64,000 nt of DNA from Rickettsia bellii RML369-C (GCF_000012385.1 NC_007940.1:992001-1056000); one strand, 5' to 3'; shown: positions 1 to 9,654, numbered from the stretch's first letter. The notes: generated by a model from the letters alone, not told the origin. Numbers and translations: made by a program.

Positions 1-78
1 AATAATAAAAAATTTTTAATTTCCTCGCAATGATGCAGTCTAATTTCAAAATAATATATCTTTTAAGTTAAGCAACTA

Positions 79-107
79 TTGACAAATTGGCAAAAAAAAA
101 TTATATT
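79..107 (+). promoter_or_regulatory. Sigma-70-type promoter of the small gene at 145
   Basis: A perfect TTGACA (79-84) is followed after exactly 17 bp by TATATT (102-107). A start near 114 would leave a leader of about 30 nt before the ATG at 145. This is seen directly; activity is inferred. Confidence 0.6.
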
Positions 108-144
108 CTACAAAATCTAATTTAAGTTAAAAAATTATTAAGCT

Positions 145-357
145 ATGTCTAAAGCAAAAACTGCTTCTAAAAACAACCCAACCGCTAGGGAATCAGCTAA
201 AGTACATTTTTATAAAGGCGAAGAGATTATACCATCAAAATATATCCCTCAACAAGGTTCTTCTTTTTTAGCTGCTGAAATCAAATCTTCCGGAGATTTG
301 GTATTAGGAAATAATGGGCAAGTGCTACCTTGGAACTTAGTCAAAAATTTAGCTTAG
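145..357 (+). CDS. Small conserved-type hypothetical protein (70 aa)
   Basis: A 70-residue soluble protein with a basic, Ser/Thr-rich N-terminus (MSKAKTASKNN) and a C-terminal half of short beta-like segments. No signal peptide, membrane segment or catalytic motif is visible. It starts at ATG 145 with no clear Shine-Dalgarno but sits behind a near-consensus promoter (79-107), and a tRNA-Ala follows 65 nt later. I do not recognise the family, and no function is proposed. The promoter and the unbroken frame in a repeat-rich region argue that it is real. Confidence 0.6.
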   Translation: MSKAKTASKNNPTARESAKVHFYKGEEIIPSKYIPQQGSSFLAAEIKSSGDLVLGNNGQVLPWNLVKNLA

Positions 358-422
358 TTTGATTTAATTACTTACAAATATAACAATTTCACTTCAGTAA
401 CTTATATAATAAGTCACATATT

Positions 423-497
423 GGGGGCATAGCTCAGGGGTAGAGCATCTGCTTTGCACGCAGAGGGTCAAGGGTTCGATTCCCTTTGCCTCCACCA
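423..497 (+). tRNA. tRNA-Ala(TGC)
   Basis: Full cloverleaf. The acceptor GGGGGCA pairs with TGCCTCC with one G-T pair, the D-arm is present, and the anticodon stem TCTGC/GCAGA encloses loop TTTGCAC with anticodon TGC. The T-arm is GGGTTCGATTCCC. The discriminator A and an encoded CCA end are at 494-497. Confidence 0.96.
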
Positions 498-610
498 CTC
501 TTTAGTTTCTGGTATCTTTACAAACACATCAAACGGCGGACGCAAGGTATAATCAAGCTTTTCGGGTTTTAGCGTCAGGTTAGCAAATACTGAATCTATC
601 AATATTGCAA

Positions 611-985
611 TGTGCCACTGACGGCATTGCACGCATGGATCAGTTTTTCCTTTGTCATCCCGTGGCTTGGTCCACGGGATCCAGTTAAAAATATTAAAAT
701 TATTAGTATTAAAAGTTGTTTTTTTGAATCCCGTGAATAAATCACGGGATGCATTGCCCGCGTGGATCGAAAAGCACCCTCGATGTCATCCCGTGGCTTG
801 ACCACGGGATCCAGAAAAAAGCGAAATGAATTGAGCTTTTAGTGCTAGAGGTTTAACGTATTTAAGTTTTTTTATTACTGGATTCCTGCGATCAACGGAA
901 TGACATCGAAACCACGCAACAATGCCATTACGGGATGACAAAGGAAAATGATCCACGCAACAATACCTCCTCGCAACAACAATTT
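611..985. repeat. Cluster of dispersed palindromic repeats
   Basis: Several copies of the family that recurs through the window: GTCATCCCGTGGCTTG, a complementary CCACGGGATCCAG arm, an AT-rich TTAAAAATATTAAAATTATT-type middle, and companions such as GATCCACGCAACAATGCC. Two open frames on the minus strand (599-805, 786-1001) consist entirely of this repeat DNA and are not annotated as genes. The rest of 498-1020 shows no other gene. Confidence 0.8.
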
Positions 986-1020
986 GAAAACTACTTAACA
1001 CCCTTACAATAATAAACTAT

Positions 1021-1126
1021 TTGGTATTATGGTTACACACTGCAAGGCTTGGTTAGACGCCGTAATGTGGAGCAGTCATTGTTTTTGAACGAAACAGCTA
1101 CAGCAGCGGTTGTTCGCTCTGCCTAA
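1021..1126 (+). pseudogene. Possible 3' relic of an unknown gene
   Basis: A short frame with no start codon ends at TAA 1124-1126 and reads ...GYTLQGLVRRRNVEQ...AVVRSA. Its composition (many Arg, Val, Ala) differs from the AT-rich spacer around it and resembles the tail of a real protein whose upstream part was lost into the repeat cluster at 611-985. The parent gene is not identified. This is weak evidence from coding look alone. Confidence 0.25.
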
Positions 1127-1389
1127 AATACTCTCTATATTTACATCTTAATAAAAATTCCTTAAATATATTGTTATAATTATAAGTAGTAATTATTTTT
1201 AATTATTAAAACTCTTTATTATCTCCCTTTATCCTATACTAATCCTTACATTTCTCAAATTACTTCTAAGTCATTAATTTATATCATTAGTTAAATTTCT
1301 ATTGCATTCTTAAAACTTCTTCTTATTATCTAATTTATATATTTTTTAACAAAATATTAAAATTTATAGAATTTAATAAGGATATAATT

Positions 1390-3182
1390 ATGTTTAGTTG
1401 GTTGTTTAGCTGGTTTCAAACTCCAAAAACATCACATGAGAAGTTAATAGAGGCAATAGAAGCAAGAAATGAAGCAGAAGCACAAAACTTATAATCGTAC
1501 ATATGGATACAGCCGAATTAAGCAAAGTTGACGACGGCTGGACAGTTTTAACTTTTGCTGCAGCTTATGGCTTAGAAAAGGTTTGTGAGGCTTTAATTCC
1601 TAAAATGTCAGAGCAGGCTATTAATCATGTTGATAAAGATGGTAACACGGCTTTAACTTGGGCTGCATATACAGGACTAGAAAAAGTTTGCGAGGCTTTA
1701 ATTCCTAAAATGTCTGATCAAGCTATTAATCATGTTAATAGTGATGGCAATACAGCATTAAGCATAGCTAGGAATAAAGGTTTTAAAAATATGTGTGATT
1801 TACTAACTACTATAGAAGCAACTAAGCAAAATGAAATTCAAACAAATCTTAAATTAACCACAACAAAAACATCACATGAGAAGTTAATAGAGGCAATAGA
1901 AGCAAGAAATGAAGCAGAAGCACAAAACTTAATCGTACATATGGATACAGCCGAGTTAAGCAAAGTTAACAATGATGACTGGACAGCTTTAACTTTTGCT
2001 GCAGCTTATGGCTTAGAAAAGGTTTGTGAGTTATTAATTCCTAAAATGACTGATCAGGTTATTAATCATGTTGATAAAGATGGTGACACGGCTTTAACTT
2101 GGGCTGCAAGTAGCGGCTTAGAAAAGATTTGTGAGGCTTTAATTCCTAAAATGACCGAGCAAACTATTAATCAGCTTACTGATAACAACGATACGGTTTT
2201 AACATTGGCTGCAAATAAAAGCTTAGGCAAAATTTGTGAGATTCTTATACCTAAAATGACTGATCAGGCTATCAATCAGGTTAATAAAGACGGCAATACA
2301 GCTTTAATTGCGGCTGCAAGTAGCCACTTAGAAAAGATTTGTGAGGCTTTAATTCCTAAAATGTCTGATCAGGCTATTAATCATATTAATAATTACGGCA
2401 ATACAGCTTTAATTGCTGCTGCAAGTAGCGGCTTAGAAAAGGTTTGTGAGACTTTAATTCCTAAAATGACCGAGCAGGCTATTAATCAGGCTAATCATCA
2501 ATGCGATACAGCTCTAATTTTTGCTGTGCGTAATAGTTTAAAAAAGGTTTGTGAGGTTTTAATTCCTAAAATGTCTTATGAGGCTATTAATTGTTGGAGT
2601 ACTAACTCTTTCTGGTTTGGTTTTACAGCTTTCACTTGGGTTACTCTCAATGGAGATAAAAAAATTTGTGAATTGCTTATACCTAAAACATCGCCAGAAG
2701 TTATCATAGACATTTTAAAACTTACAAAAGAAAAACAATTTATAATAGAAGCAATCAATAGTTGCAATAAAACATCGCCAGAAGTTATCATAAACATTTT
2801 AAAACTTGCAAAAGAAAAACAATTTATGATAGAAGCAATCAATAATTACAATAATAAGTTAGTAAAAGAATTAAATTTAATTTTGGATGAAAATAATCCA
2901 AATAATGCTATTAAAATGATTCGGGCAGTTAAAATTTATAAAAAATTATTTAAAGAGTATTTAACAGTAGAAAAAACTGAGAATTTTAAACCTTTACAAA
3001 ATACAATAGAAGACTTTATTAAAAATAATTTTTTTACTGCTGCAGGGGTATGCAAAAACTTAATACCTAAAATTGATAATAATGAAATTCATATATCATG
3101 CCTGACTACTGAAATAATAGCTCATATTGTTGAATATTTGGAAAATGAAAAATGGGGATTAGAAGTTGAGACTTTGGGTTAA
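1390..3182 (+). pseudogene. Ankyrin-repeat protein gene, frameshifted near the N-terminus
   Basis: The main frame (ATG 1503 to 3182, 559 aa) holds about nine 34-residue ankyrin-like repeats with the recurring phrase GNTAL..AA...LEKVCE.LIPKM. A C-terminal segment follows with an F-box/PRANC-like pattern (LTTEIIAHIVEYLENE, about residues 530-546). The better start is ATG 1390 (MFSWLFSWF), whose frame hits a stop at 1492. The sequence 1423-1500 is nearly identical to the internal copy 1863-1938, except that the upstream copy has two extra bases (ACTTATAATCG against ACTTAATCG). A TA insertion at about 1490-1493 therefore broke the frame. The gene also contains a 440-bp internal duplication. Ankyrin proteins of intracellular bacteria are commonly secreted effectors; that role is inferred. 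The remaining frame may still be translated from 1503. Confidence 0.8.
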
Positions 3183-3656
3183 TAATAACATATTATGATA
3201 TAAGTTAACTAAAAGCTCAACTTGTCCCCACCCCTTAAATTTTCATCCTGCTTGTGAATTTTGTTGCATAAAAAAAGCGTCGTTTATATACTGTCTTTTA
3301 TCCGTGGTGGTTAGCAAATCGTACTACTTACTTCCATCACTTAATCTAGAATCTAATTAAACATGTTCATTTAGCTTTTTACTGGCTTCATCAGAATTTA
3401 ATTACAGCTGATTGATACACACAATATTAATAATAAGCTTGATTGTATTTTAATGTTACATGCCTTATTATTCCCTTTTTTAATTTTTGTTATTATCTTC
3501 CTAGTTTAAATTACTTTACTAAATTTTTTTTTATTGGATTAATATTTATTAAAAAATTAATATTTTGTTGACATTATAAAAGATTTTCTTATAATTACTT
3601 TTCATAAAATATATTCACAACATGAATATTTAATTCATTAATTTAAGGGGAAAATT
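3183..3656. other. Intergenic stretch, no gene seen apart from a repeat
   Basis: AT-rich, no open frame of note. It contains the first copy of the 108-bp direct repeat (3232-3340). A GGGG-type ribosome site (AAGGGGAAAATT) just before 3657 belongs to the next gene. Confidence 0.6.
3232..3340. repeat. 108-bp direct repeat, left copy
   Basis: Nearly identical to 4763-4869 over about 108 bp. Both contain CATCCTGCTTGTGAATTTTG and later CCGTGGTGGTTAGCAAATCG in the same orientation. The two copies bracket the gene at 3657-4740. Confidence 0.85.
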
Positions 3657-4740
3657 ATGAAAGGAATAAAGGATTTAACCGTTATTTTTAGGGATACTGT
3701 CGGTAAAGAAGCAGCAAAAAATACTTGGCAGTTAATGGAAGAGTTATTTGCTAACTATCATCCTGTTAACTCTCTTATAGACCAAGCTATAACGGAAGGG
3801 CTTACTACTGTAGAATTTACACATAATAAGGATAGAGATGTCCCTTACCGGTGGTGCTCATATACAAAATGAAAACCTGATAAAAATAGATGCTAGTATG
3901 CACCCAGCTGATATTATCAGCGTATTGTTATTTGAATTATTTAACAGCGTCAATTCAGAACCTAAACAAATACTAGAAGAAAATTATGACAATAGTGATG
4001 ATTATGCAAACGCTATGGAGTTTAGTGAATATAAAACTTATATTAACTATAAAAAATTGATTTTGAACTTTTTACAAATTAATAAAGAAAAAGTCGAAAA
4101 ATTATTAATTCAATCAGGATACCCCGAGCCTTACACAAGGGTAGTTCATAATATAAAAGAACGAATAACAGACAACATTTCTTCTGAAGATATAAAGTTT
4201 ATAATTAAACATAGAGAAATGTACGTACAAGATTGGGAAAGATGGAATAAAATTTTTACTTTTAAAGAAATTTCTAAAGTTATAAAGGAGCAAGATAGCC
4301 AAAAATTAGCAAAATTATTATCCTCTTCACATATAATAGTTGAGCAGAACCATATAAATGAAGCCATAGATGTGGGAAATGTCGAAAATTTGAAACTATT
4401 GTTAAATAAATATACAAATAATATCTTTGATTCTCAGCTTATAAAAGCCATAGATAAGCCGGAGCTACTAAAATTACTATTACCTTATTTATCAGATATT
4501 GATGCAAGTTATTGCATTGCAGGAACAATTGGTCATTTTAGTAAAACAGGAAATATTTCTGCAGTACAATCTTTATTAAATGAATATAAAGGAAAAATTC
4601 GTGATTATGATCTTCCAGCGATTAGAAACAAAACAATCCTTGATATGGTAAAAAATTATCCTAATTTTGTATCTGATATTAATACTGACCAAGATTTAAT
4701 AGGTATAGCACCTAAAGATAATTTTGATCTTTTAGTTTAA
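3657..4740 (+). pseudogene. Effector-like protein with degenerate ankyrin repeats, frameshifted
   Basis: Two overlapping frames make one protein. The first is 3657-3872 (71 aa, ATG behind AAGGGGAAAATT). The second is 3838-4740 (300 aa), whose ATG lies inside the first frame and has no ribosome site. The N-terminal frame ends in junk (VPYRWCSYTK) exactly where the second becomes sensible (SLTGGAHIQNENLIKIDASM). A +1 type indel near 3830-3845 is the simplest reading. The C-terminal half contains helix pairs such as ENLKLLLNKY and ELLKLLLPYL that look like worn ankyrin repeats. No enzymatic motif is recognised. The gene sits between the 108-bp direct repeats, as if it were a cassette. Confidence 0.65.
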
Positions 4741-4762
4741 AAAAAAGAAATTTTTTTGCCCT

Positions 4763-4869
4763 CCCTTAAATTCATCCTGCTTGTGAATTTTGTTGCATAA
4801 AAAAAGCGTCGTTTATATACTGTCTTTTATCCGTGGTGGTTAGCAAATCGTACTACTCGCTTCTATCAC
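4763..4869. repeat. 108-bp direct repeat, right copy
   Basis: Second copy of the repeat at 3232-3340, in the same orientation, with about five differences and a small gap near its start. It lies between the broken effector-like gene and queA. Confidence 0.85.
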
Positions 4870-4946
4870 ACTAAAGTTTATCTACTTTAATCAGTTCTTT
4901 CTTAACAAATTAGTGATAATTTTGCTAAATCTTTAATATAAATCTC

Positions 4947-6008
4947 ATGAAATTATCCGATTTTGACTTTGACTTACCTTTAGAGCTAATTGCTCAAAAT
5001 CCAATAAGCAAACGTGATGAGTCAAATTTATTAATTGCTTCTACACAGCAATATGTCAAGACCAAATTTTACAATATTATTGATTATTTAAAAGAAGGGG
5101 ATCTATTAGTTTTTAATAACAGTAAAGTCATCAAAGCCAAGTTAAGTTTAGACAAAAACATCACTATAAACTTAAATCAAAGACTTAAAGATAATAGGAG
5201 AGCGACGAACGACGATGCAGGCAGGCTTAAATCAATTGACTATTGGTCAGCTTTTGCAAAACCTGCACGTAAGCTAAAGGTAGGCGATGAGTTTTATTTT
5301 GACAATCATAAAATAATTATCACCGAAAAGCTCGAAATGGGTGAGATTAAAATTAAATTTGAACTTGCTAATATTTCGGTGTTTGAGTTTTTAGATAAAT
5401 ATGGCGAAATGCCATTACCACTTTATATTAAACGTCCTGAAAGACAAAAAAGCGACGATGAACGTTATCAAACAGTCTATAGTAACATTCAAGGTTCAGT
5501 TGCTGCACCAACGGCAGGCTTACATTTCACAAACGATATAATAAATAAGCTTAAAGCAAAAGGCGTACAAGTGGCGTTTGTAACTCTACATGTCGGAGCA
5601 GGAACTTTTATGCCAGTTAAAACCGAGAATATTAACGAGCATAAAATGCATACGGAATATTGCTCTATTACTCCTGAAACCGCTGCAATTATAAATAAAG
5701 CTAAAAAAGAGAAAAGGCGTATTATAGCAGTCGGCACTACAAGCCTTAGAACTCTTGAAAGCTCTGGTATAAATGGCAATGTAAATTCTGGTGATTTTGA
5801 AACCGATATCTTTATAACTCCGGGATTTAAATTTCAAATAGTCGATATGTTGCTTACTAATTTTCATTTCCCAAAATCTACTTTATTTATGCTAGTCTGT
5901 GCTTTTGCTGGCTTTAAAAAAATGCACGAACTATATAAATATGCCATAGAAGAACAAATGCGTTTTTTTAGCTATGGCGATGCAACACTTTTGTACAGAA
6001 AAGTATAA
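4947..6008 (+). CDS. queA: S-adenosylmethionine:tRNA ribosyltransferase-isomerase
   Basis: Cytosolic enzyme of queuosine synthesis that transfers the ribosyl part of SAM to preQ1-modified tRNA. Family landmarks in order: DFDFDLPLELIAQ at the start, GDLLVFNNSKVIKA (about 51-64), FAKPARKLKVGDEF (about 103-116), the core VAAPTAGLHFT, FVTLHVGAGTF, and the C-terminal TNFHFPKSTLFMLVCAFAG. At 353 aa it is close to family length. Residues about 80-100 (KDNRRATNDDAGRLKSIDYW) look like an extra in-frame insert just before the PARKLKVGD motif. The gene ends 2 bp from the convergent antiporter gene, with no room for a separate terminator. Confidence 0.95.
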   Translation: MKLSDFDFDLPLELIAQNPISKRDESNLLIASTQQYVKTKFYNIIDYLKEGDLLVFNNSKVIKAKLSLDKNITINLNQRLKDNRRATNDDAGRLKSIDYWSAFAKPARKLKVGDEFYFDNHKIIITEKLEMGEIKIKFELANISVFEFLDKYGEMPLPLYIKRPERQKSDDERYQTVYSNIQGSVAAPTAGLHFTNDIINKLKAKGVQVAFVTLHVGAGTFMPVKTENINEHKMHTEYCSITPETAAIINKAKKEKRRIIAVGTTSLRTLESSGINGNVNSGDFETDIFITPGFKFQIVDMLLTNFHFPKSTLFMLVCAFAGFKKMHELYKYAIEEQMRFFSYGDATLLYRKV

Positions 6009-6010
6009 AT

Positions 6011-7474
6011 TTAAATATATCCTAAAAACTTCTTGATTAGAATTTGGATGAAGTAAAAGAATATCACAGCAGCACAGCAGATCATGATACTTATTTGCAT
6101 AAGCTGCGGAAGCTGCTTTGTGATATTTGACGTTTCAGTAGAAGAAGGTTTGTAAATAAATCCTAATATTTTGATAAGATACAAGCTTGAAAATATACTA
6201 CTAATTATTATAACAGCCATCACGATAAACTGATTCTGCTCGGCTGCTGCCAGTAAAATCGAGAATTTACTTATGAAGCCGCTTAAAACCGGAATACCGA
6301 TTAACGATAATGACGATATTAATATCATAAAAGAAATCAATGAAAATTCTTTTGAAGTACCTGTTAAATCCTGCACTTGATTGGCTTTCTTTAGGCTATA
6401 AATACTCCCCATACTATAAAATAAACAAATCTTTGTAAAAGAATGCGATACTAAATGCAAAGTTGCAGCAGCGAGCGACTTAGGCGTTAGCATAAAAGCA
6501 CTAAGCAACGCTATGCCTAATTGATTCATAGTGGAATAGGCAAGTATTTTCTTGATATTATCCGTTCCGAAAGCTTTAAATGTGCTATAAAAAATACTTA
6601 CTATTGGGATAAAAATCAACCAGTTAAACGCTCCAAATATTTCTTGTAAGTACGATAAGCCAAATATATATACTAAAATTTTATAAATACAAAATAAACC
6701 AGTTTTTACTACTATCACTGCATGCAGTAAGCTACTAACGGGATAATGTGCAACCATTGCTGCAGGAAGCCATGAATGTACTGGAAAAATCGCTGTCTTT
6801 GCAATACCGAAAATAAACATTAGCAATAAAAGAATAGATTGATTTTTAGAAAAATGCTCTAGCATTAGCCCTTTACTTACGAAATCCCCATTACCTATTT
6901 TAGCATAAATAATTATAATAGCCGGCAAAAATAACATGATTCCGGTGATCATCAAAATTTTTAAATATTTATATAATCCCGTAAGCACTATATTATTTTT
7001 AGTATGCCCTATTAAAAAAGCTGTAGAAATTGTTAAAAGCTCATAGCAAATAAACATCGTAAACAGGTTACTAGATAGAGCAATTAAGCTACCTATAAGA
7101 ATAGTTAGATTAAAGAAGAATAAAAACCTTGAAGAGTTTTCTATATTATTAATAGCAAGATATTGAGGGGTATAAAGCAGCGAGCAAATCCATAAAAAGC
7201 TGATTAAGCTCAAGAAAATCAGCCCTAAAGGTTCAAGATGAAAACCTATAAAATAATTACCGAAAATATGGAACTTAAACCCTGCCCTTACGCCTTTTAA
7301 AAACACCCAATCAATAATCAGAACATTACTAAAGAAAAAAATCCCGATAGCAATAAGTAAAAAATTACGTGTAAAACTATTTTCTTTAGTCACAAACGGA
7401 CTAGTTAAATTCAGCATACCAACTAGTAAAGTTGATAGAATCAAAAGATTCGGAGTGGTAAATTGTGCTAGCAT
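6011..7474 (-). CDS. Proton-conducting antiporter-type membrane subunit (MnhD/NuoL-M-N family)
   Basis: A 487-residue protein with about 14 membrane helices. It has the conserved core of the Proton_antipo_M family, including KTAIFPVHSWLPAAMVAHYP with the conserved Lys and His, then LLHAVIVVKTG and KKILAYSTMNQLG. Such subunits move protons or sodium ions in Mrp-type antiporters and in complex I. The N-terminal half with LLYTPQYL looks more like MrpD/MnhD than NuoN, but I cannot separate them firmly. The partner subunits are absent here. Upstream lie repeats and an IS110 copy, so an ancestral operon may have been split. Confidence 0.8.
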   Translation of the reverse strand: MLAQFTTPNLLILSTLLVGMLNLTSPFVTKENSFTRNFLLIAIGIFFFSNVLIIDWVFLKGVRAGFKFHIFGNYFIGFHLEPLGLIFLSLISFLWICSLLYTPQYLAINNIENSSRFLFFFNLTILIGSLIALSSNLFTMFICYELLTISTAFLIGHTKNNIVLTGLYKYLKILMITGIMLFLPAIIIIYAKIGNGDFVSKGLMLEHFSKNQSILLLLMFIFGIAKTAIFPVHSWLPAAMVAHYPVSSLLHAVIVVKTGLFCIYKILVYIFGLSYLQEIFGAFNWLIFIPIVSIFYSTFKAFGTDNIKKILAYSTMNQLGIALLSAFMLTPKSLAAATLHLVSHSFTKICLFYSMGSIYSLKKANQVQDLTGTSKEFSLISFMILISSLSLIGIPVLSGFISKFSILLAAAEQNQFIVMAVIIISSIFSSLYLIKILGFIYKPSSTETSNITKQLPQLMQISIMICCAAVIFFYFIQILIKKFLGYI

Positions 7475-7494
7475 GTTACTATGTTTCTATTAGT

Positions 7495-7612
7495 TATCAA
7501 CGTCATTACGAGAAGATGCCTAGCCAAGGTGTGGCAATCTTAAGAGTTTATTGTGTCATCTAGTTAGCTTTTCCGGCGTTGTTACGTTGCTCGAAAAGCA
7601 TCTTTAGTAGTC
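7495..7612. repeat. Dispersed palindromic repeat, interrupted by IS110 copy 1
   Basis: Contains CGTCATTACGAGAAGATGCC, TGGCAATCTTA, GTTACGTTGCTCGAAAAGCA and ends ...TAGTAGTC at the IS junction. The complementary half of the same repeat family continues on the other side of the IS at 8821. Confidence 0.75.
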
Positions 7613-7613
7613 A

Positions 7614-8569
7614 TCAACTATGTTTTAAATTAAAAAGAAGAGATTTTAATTTAGCATTAGCGATGACAATAATTTTACGCATTAAAGCGGTAAGAGCGAC
7701 CATTTTCTTTTTACCATTGTTAATGAGTCGCTCATAAAAGAGTCTTAAACCAGAAGTCTTGCTATTACGGGCTGACATAGCAGCAAGGAATAGTATAGCT
7801 TGACTCCTGCTCTACCATGTCCTACCTTTCTATATCCTTGATATTTACCACTATCATTAGCTTTTGGAGCAAGCCCTGCAAGAGAAGCAATCTGCCGTCT
7901 TGTTAACTTCCCTAACTCCGGTAATAATATTAATAACTCAAAAGCAACTATATTACCAATGCCATTTATCTCTTTCAATATCTCATGCTTTGCTTTTAAC
8001 AGCTGATCTGATGATATAATCACTTCTACCTGATTAGTAATCTCTGTAATTTGATTACTTAAAACATCTATCATATTTATACAGCTATTTTTAACAAACT
8101 TATCTGTATTTGCTTGTTGTAATCTATTCTTTTCGGCAACTAACATTTGCTTTAAATCATTCCGTCTTTGTACTAACCGAAATAATTGTATATTTTGTTT
8201 TGATTCAGACTTAAATACTTCAAGCTTATCTGCTCGCTCCTTACCATATAATCCTAATGCTTTAGCATCTAACTTATCTGTTTTTGCACTATTACCATAT
8301 GATCTGATAAAATTCTTTACCTTTCTTACATCTGCTCTATGTACTACATAACCTCTTTCACATAAGCTATACAATAACTCCAGTTCATATCCGCCTGTTG
8401 TTTCAACTACAGTTAGAGAGTTTGCTAAAATATCCTTATTATCATTAATAAATTCAAATATACCGAAACTTGTATTCTCATATTCTTTTGTATCTTTTAT
8501 GCCCTCTATTCCTACTACAAAATTATATTTTCCTATATCAATTCCTATATGTTTGTGATATTTTATCAT
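7614..8569 (-). pseudogene. IS110-family transposase, frameshifted (copy 1)
   Basis: Residues 1-257 match the intact 318-aa copy, including the DEDD-type acidic residues D11, E56, D98 and D101 and the candidate catalytic Ser240 (NDSG). A single base is missing near 7798 (AGTATAGCTTG here, AGTATAGGCTTG in copy 2). The frame shifts after GRAGVK and ends early at 274 aa, losing the last 60 native residues. Two further differences from copy 2 are A81V and P121S. The product is probably inactive, but the upstream non-coding region is intact. Confidence 0.92.
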
Positions 8570-8579
8570 ATGTACCTCG

Positions 8580-8757
8580 AGATTTTATATTGTTTAGGAT
8601 TGTAATCGGGCGTGCTTATCGCATCCCTTCCAACTATTCAAACTTCTCGAGAGTCGGGCTATAGTACCTTGATGACTCCGGTCGTATAAAACCTACTATA
8701 CCGTGACGGTCGCTTATGCCCGCTTAATACCCTATATCATTATATAGGGTATTAACA
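8580..8757 (-). ncRNA. Candidate bridge RNA of IS110 copy 1
   Basis: Non-coding leader between the element end and the transposase start, on the transposase strand. Order: a perfect 13-bp hairpin (8724-8755), then a loop carrying CACGGTAT (complement of 8698-8705) and AGTCAT (complement of 8672-8677), then a loop carrying ATAGTTGG (complement of 8630-8637) and ATTACAAT (complement of 8599-8606). The first pair matches the target on either side of the insertion, and the second matches the two element ends. This fits the known target-loop/donor-loop plan of IS110 bridge RNAs. Transcription is inferred. Confidence 0.65.
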
Positions 8758-8820
8758 CTCTCTTATAAATGTTTATATTACATTTATAACTTATATTATA
8801 TCACTTTCTTTTCTTACAAT

Positions 8821-9036
8821 ACCGTGGCTTGCTAACTAGATCCAGAAAATAATAAATAATACTAATTTTATTAGTATTTTTACTGGATCCTGCGATCAAG
8901 TCGCAGGATGACAGGGGAAAATGATCTACGCAACAATGCCTTGCGAGGAGCGTAGCTTTGATGCAATCTCAGGAATTTTATACTATTTCATGAGATTGCT
9001 GCTTCGATGCGTTGCATCTCCTCGCCATGACGATTT
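8821..9036. repeat. Dispersed palindromic repeats flanking IS110 copy 1
   Basis: Begins ACCGTGGCTTGCTAACTAGA directly at the IS junction, then GATCCAGAAAATAATAAA, the ACTGGATCCTGCGATCAAG arm, GATGACAGGGGAAAATGATC, and a second family (GAGATTGCTGCTTCGATGCG ... CTCCTCGCCATGACG). No gene is seen before 9063. Confidence 0.8.
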
Positions 9037-9062
9037 AGTTGTAACACTTAAAGGAGAATAGA

Positions 9063-9644
9063 ATGGTTAAAGTAGCTATCGTATATTATAGTGGATATGG
9101 TCACACTGTTAAAGTAGCCGAAGAAATAAATAAAAGCGTAAAAGAAGCAGGAGCAGAAACCTCCTTAATTCAAATAAGCAAAGATAAACCAGATAATGTA
9201 GATTGGAGTTTATTAGATAATGCAGATGCTATTATTTTTGGAGCTCCAACTTATATGGGTAGTTTAGCTGGTCCTTTTAAAACATTTATGGATTCTACTT
9301 CGATAAAATGGAACGATAAAAAATGGAAAGACAAAATAGCAGCAGGCTTTACTAATTCTGCTTCTTATTCAGGCGATAAACTTTGTAGTATTCAACAGCT
9401 ATTTCATCTTGCAATGCAGCATTGTATGATTTGGGTTGGACAAGCTGAATCTGCCCCACAATTTGCCGATCATGAGATGCCTGACCATGATAAAACTAAC
9501 CGATTAGGTAGCTGGTCCGGTCTTATGACACAATCTAACCACAAATCTGCCCCTGATATCGCCCCTACAAAAGGCGATTTACTAACTGCTAATTTATTTG
9601 GAAAAAGAATAGTCGAAGTGACTAAGAGATTGAAAGGTAGTTAA
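9063..9644 (+). CDS. Flavodoxin-family NAD(P)H:quinone oxidoreductase-like protein
   Basis: A 193-aa flavodoxin fold. The FMN phosphate loop near the start (VYYSGYGHTVKVAEEI, residues 7-22) is followed by ADAIIFGAPTYMGSLAGPFK (about 59-78), typical of the WrbA/NAD(P)H-dehydrogenase (quinone) group. The segment KWKDKIAAGFTNSASYSGDK corresponds to the second FMN contact. It probably carries out two-electron quinone reduction in the cytosol, as inferred from the family. The ribosome site AAAGGAGAA lies just upstream of ATG 9063. It is a monocistronic gene bounded by repeats on both sides. Confidence 0.85.
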   Translation: MVKVAIVYYSGYGHTVKVAEEINKSVKEAGAETSLIQISKDKPDNVDWSLLDNADAIIFGAPTYMGSLAGPFKTFMDSTSIKWNDKKWKDKIAAGFTNSASYSGDKLCSIQQLFHLAMQHCMIWVGQAESAPQFADHEMPDHDKTNRLGSWSGLMTQSNHKSAPDIAPTKGDLLTANLFGKRIVEVTKRLKGS

Positions 9645-9654
9645 AAGTCTTTGT

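Larger units (their letters stand above)
7613..8820 (-). mobile_element. IS110-family insertion sequence, copy 1
   Basis: About 1.2 kb and near-identical to 19412-20620 except for one deleted base. It has no terminal inverted repeats, as expected for IS110. The ends read CAACTATG (7615) and CTTACA (to 8818), with an AT dinucleotide at each junction (7613-7614, 8819-8820). The flanks belong to the dispersed palindromic repeat. The transposase ends at the very edge of the element, so all non-coding DNA (about 250 bp) lies upstream of it. Confidence 0.92.

Noticed and set aside
599..1001. Two overlapping minus-strand open frames (68 and 71 aa)
   Set aside because: They consist entirely of dispersed repeat DNA found elsewhere in non-coding positions; no ribosome site and no protein-like sequence.
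8470..8664. 64-aa open frame antisense to the IS110 transposase start (also at 20270-20464 and 63100-63294)
   Set aside because: It is identical in all three copies simply because the IS is repeated. It overlaps the transposase start and the candidate bridge RNA in antisense and has no ribosome site.
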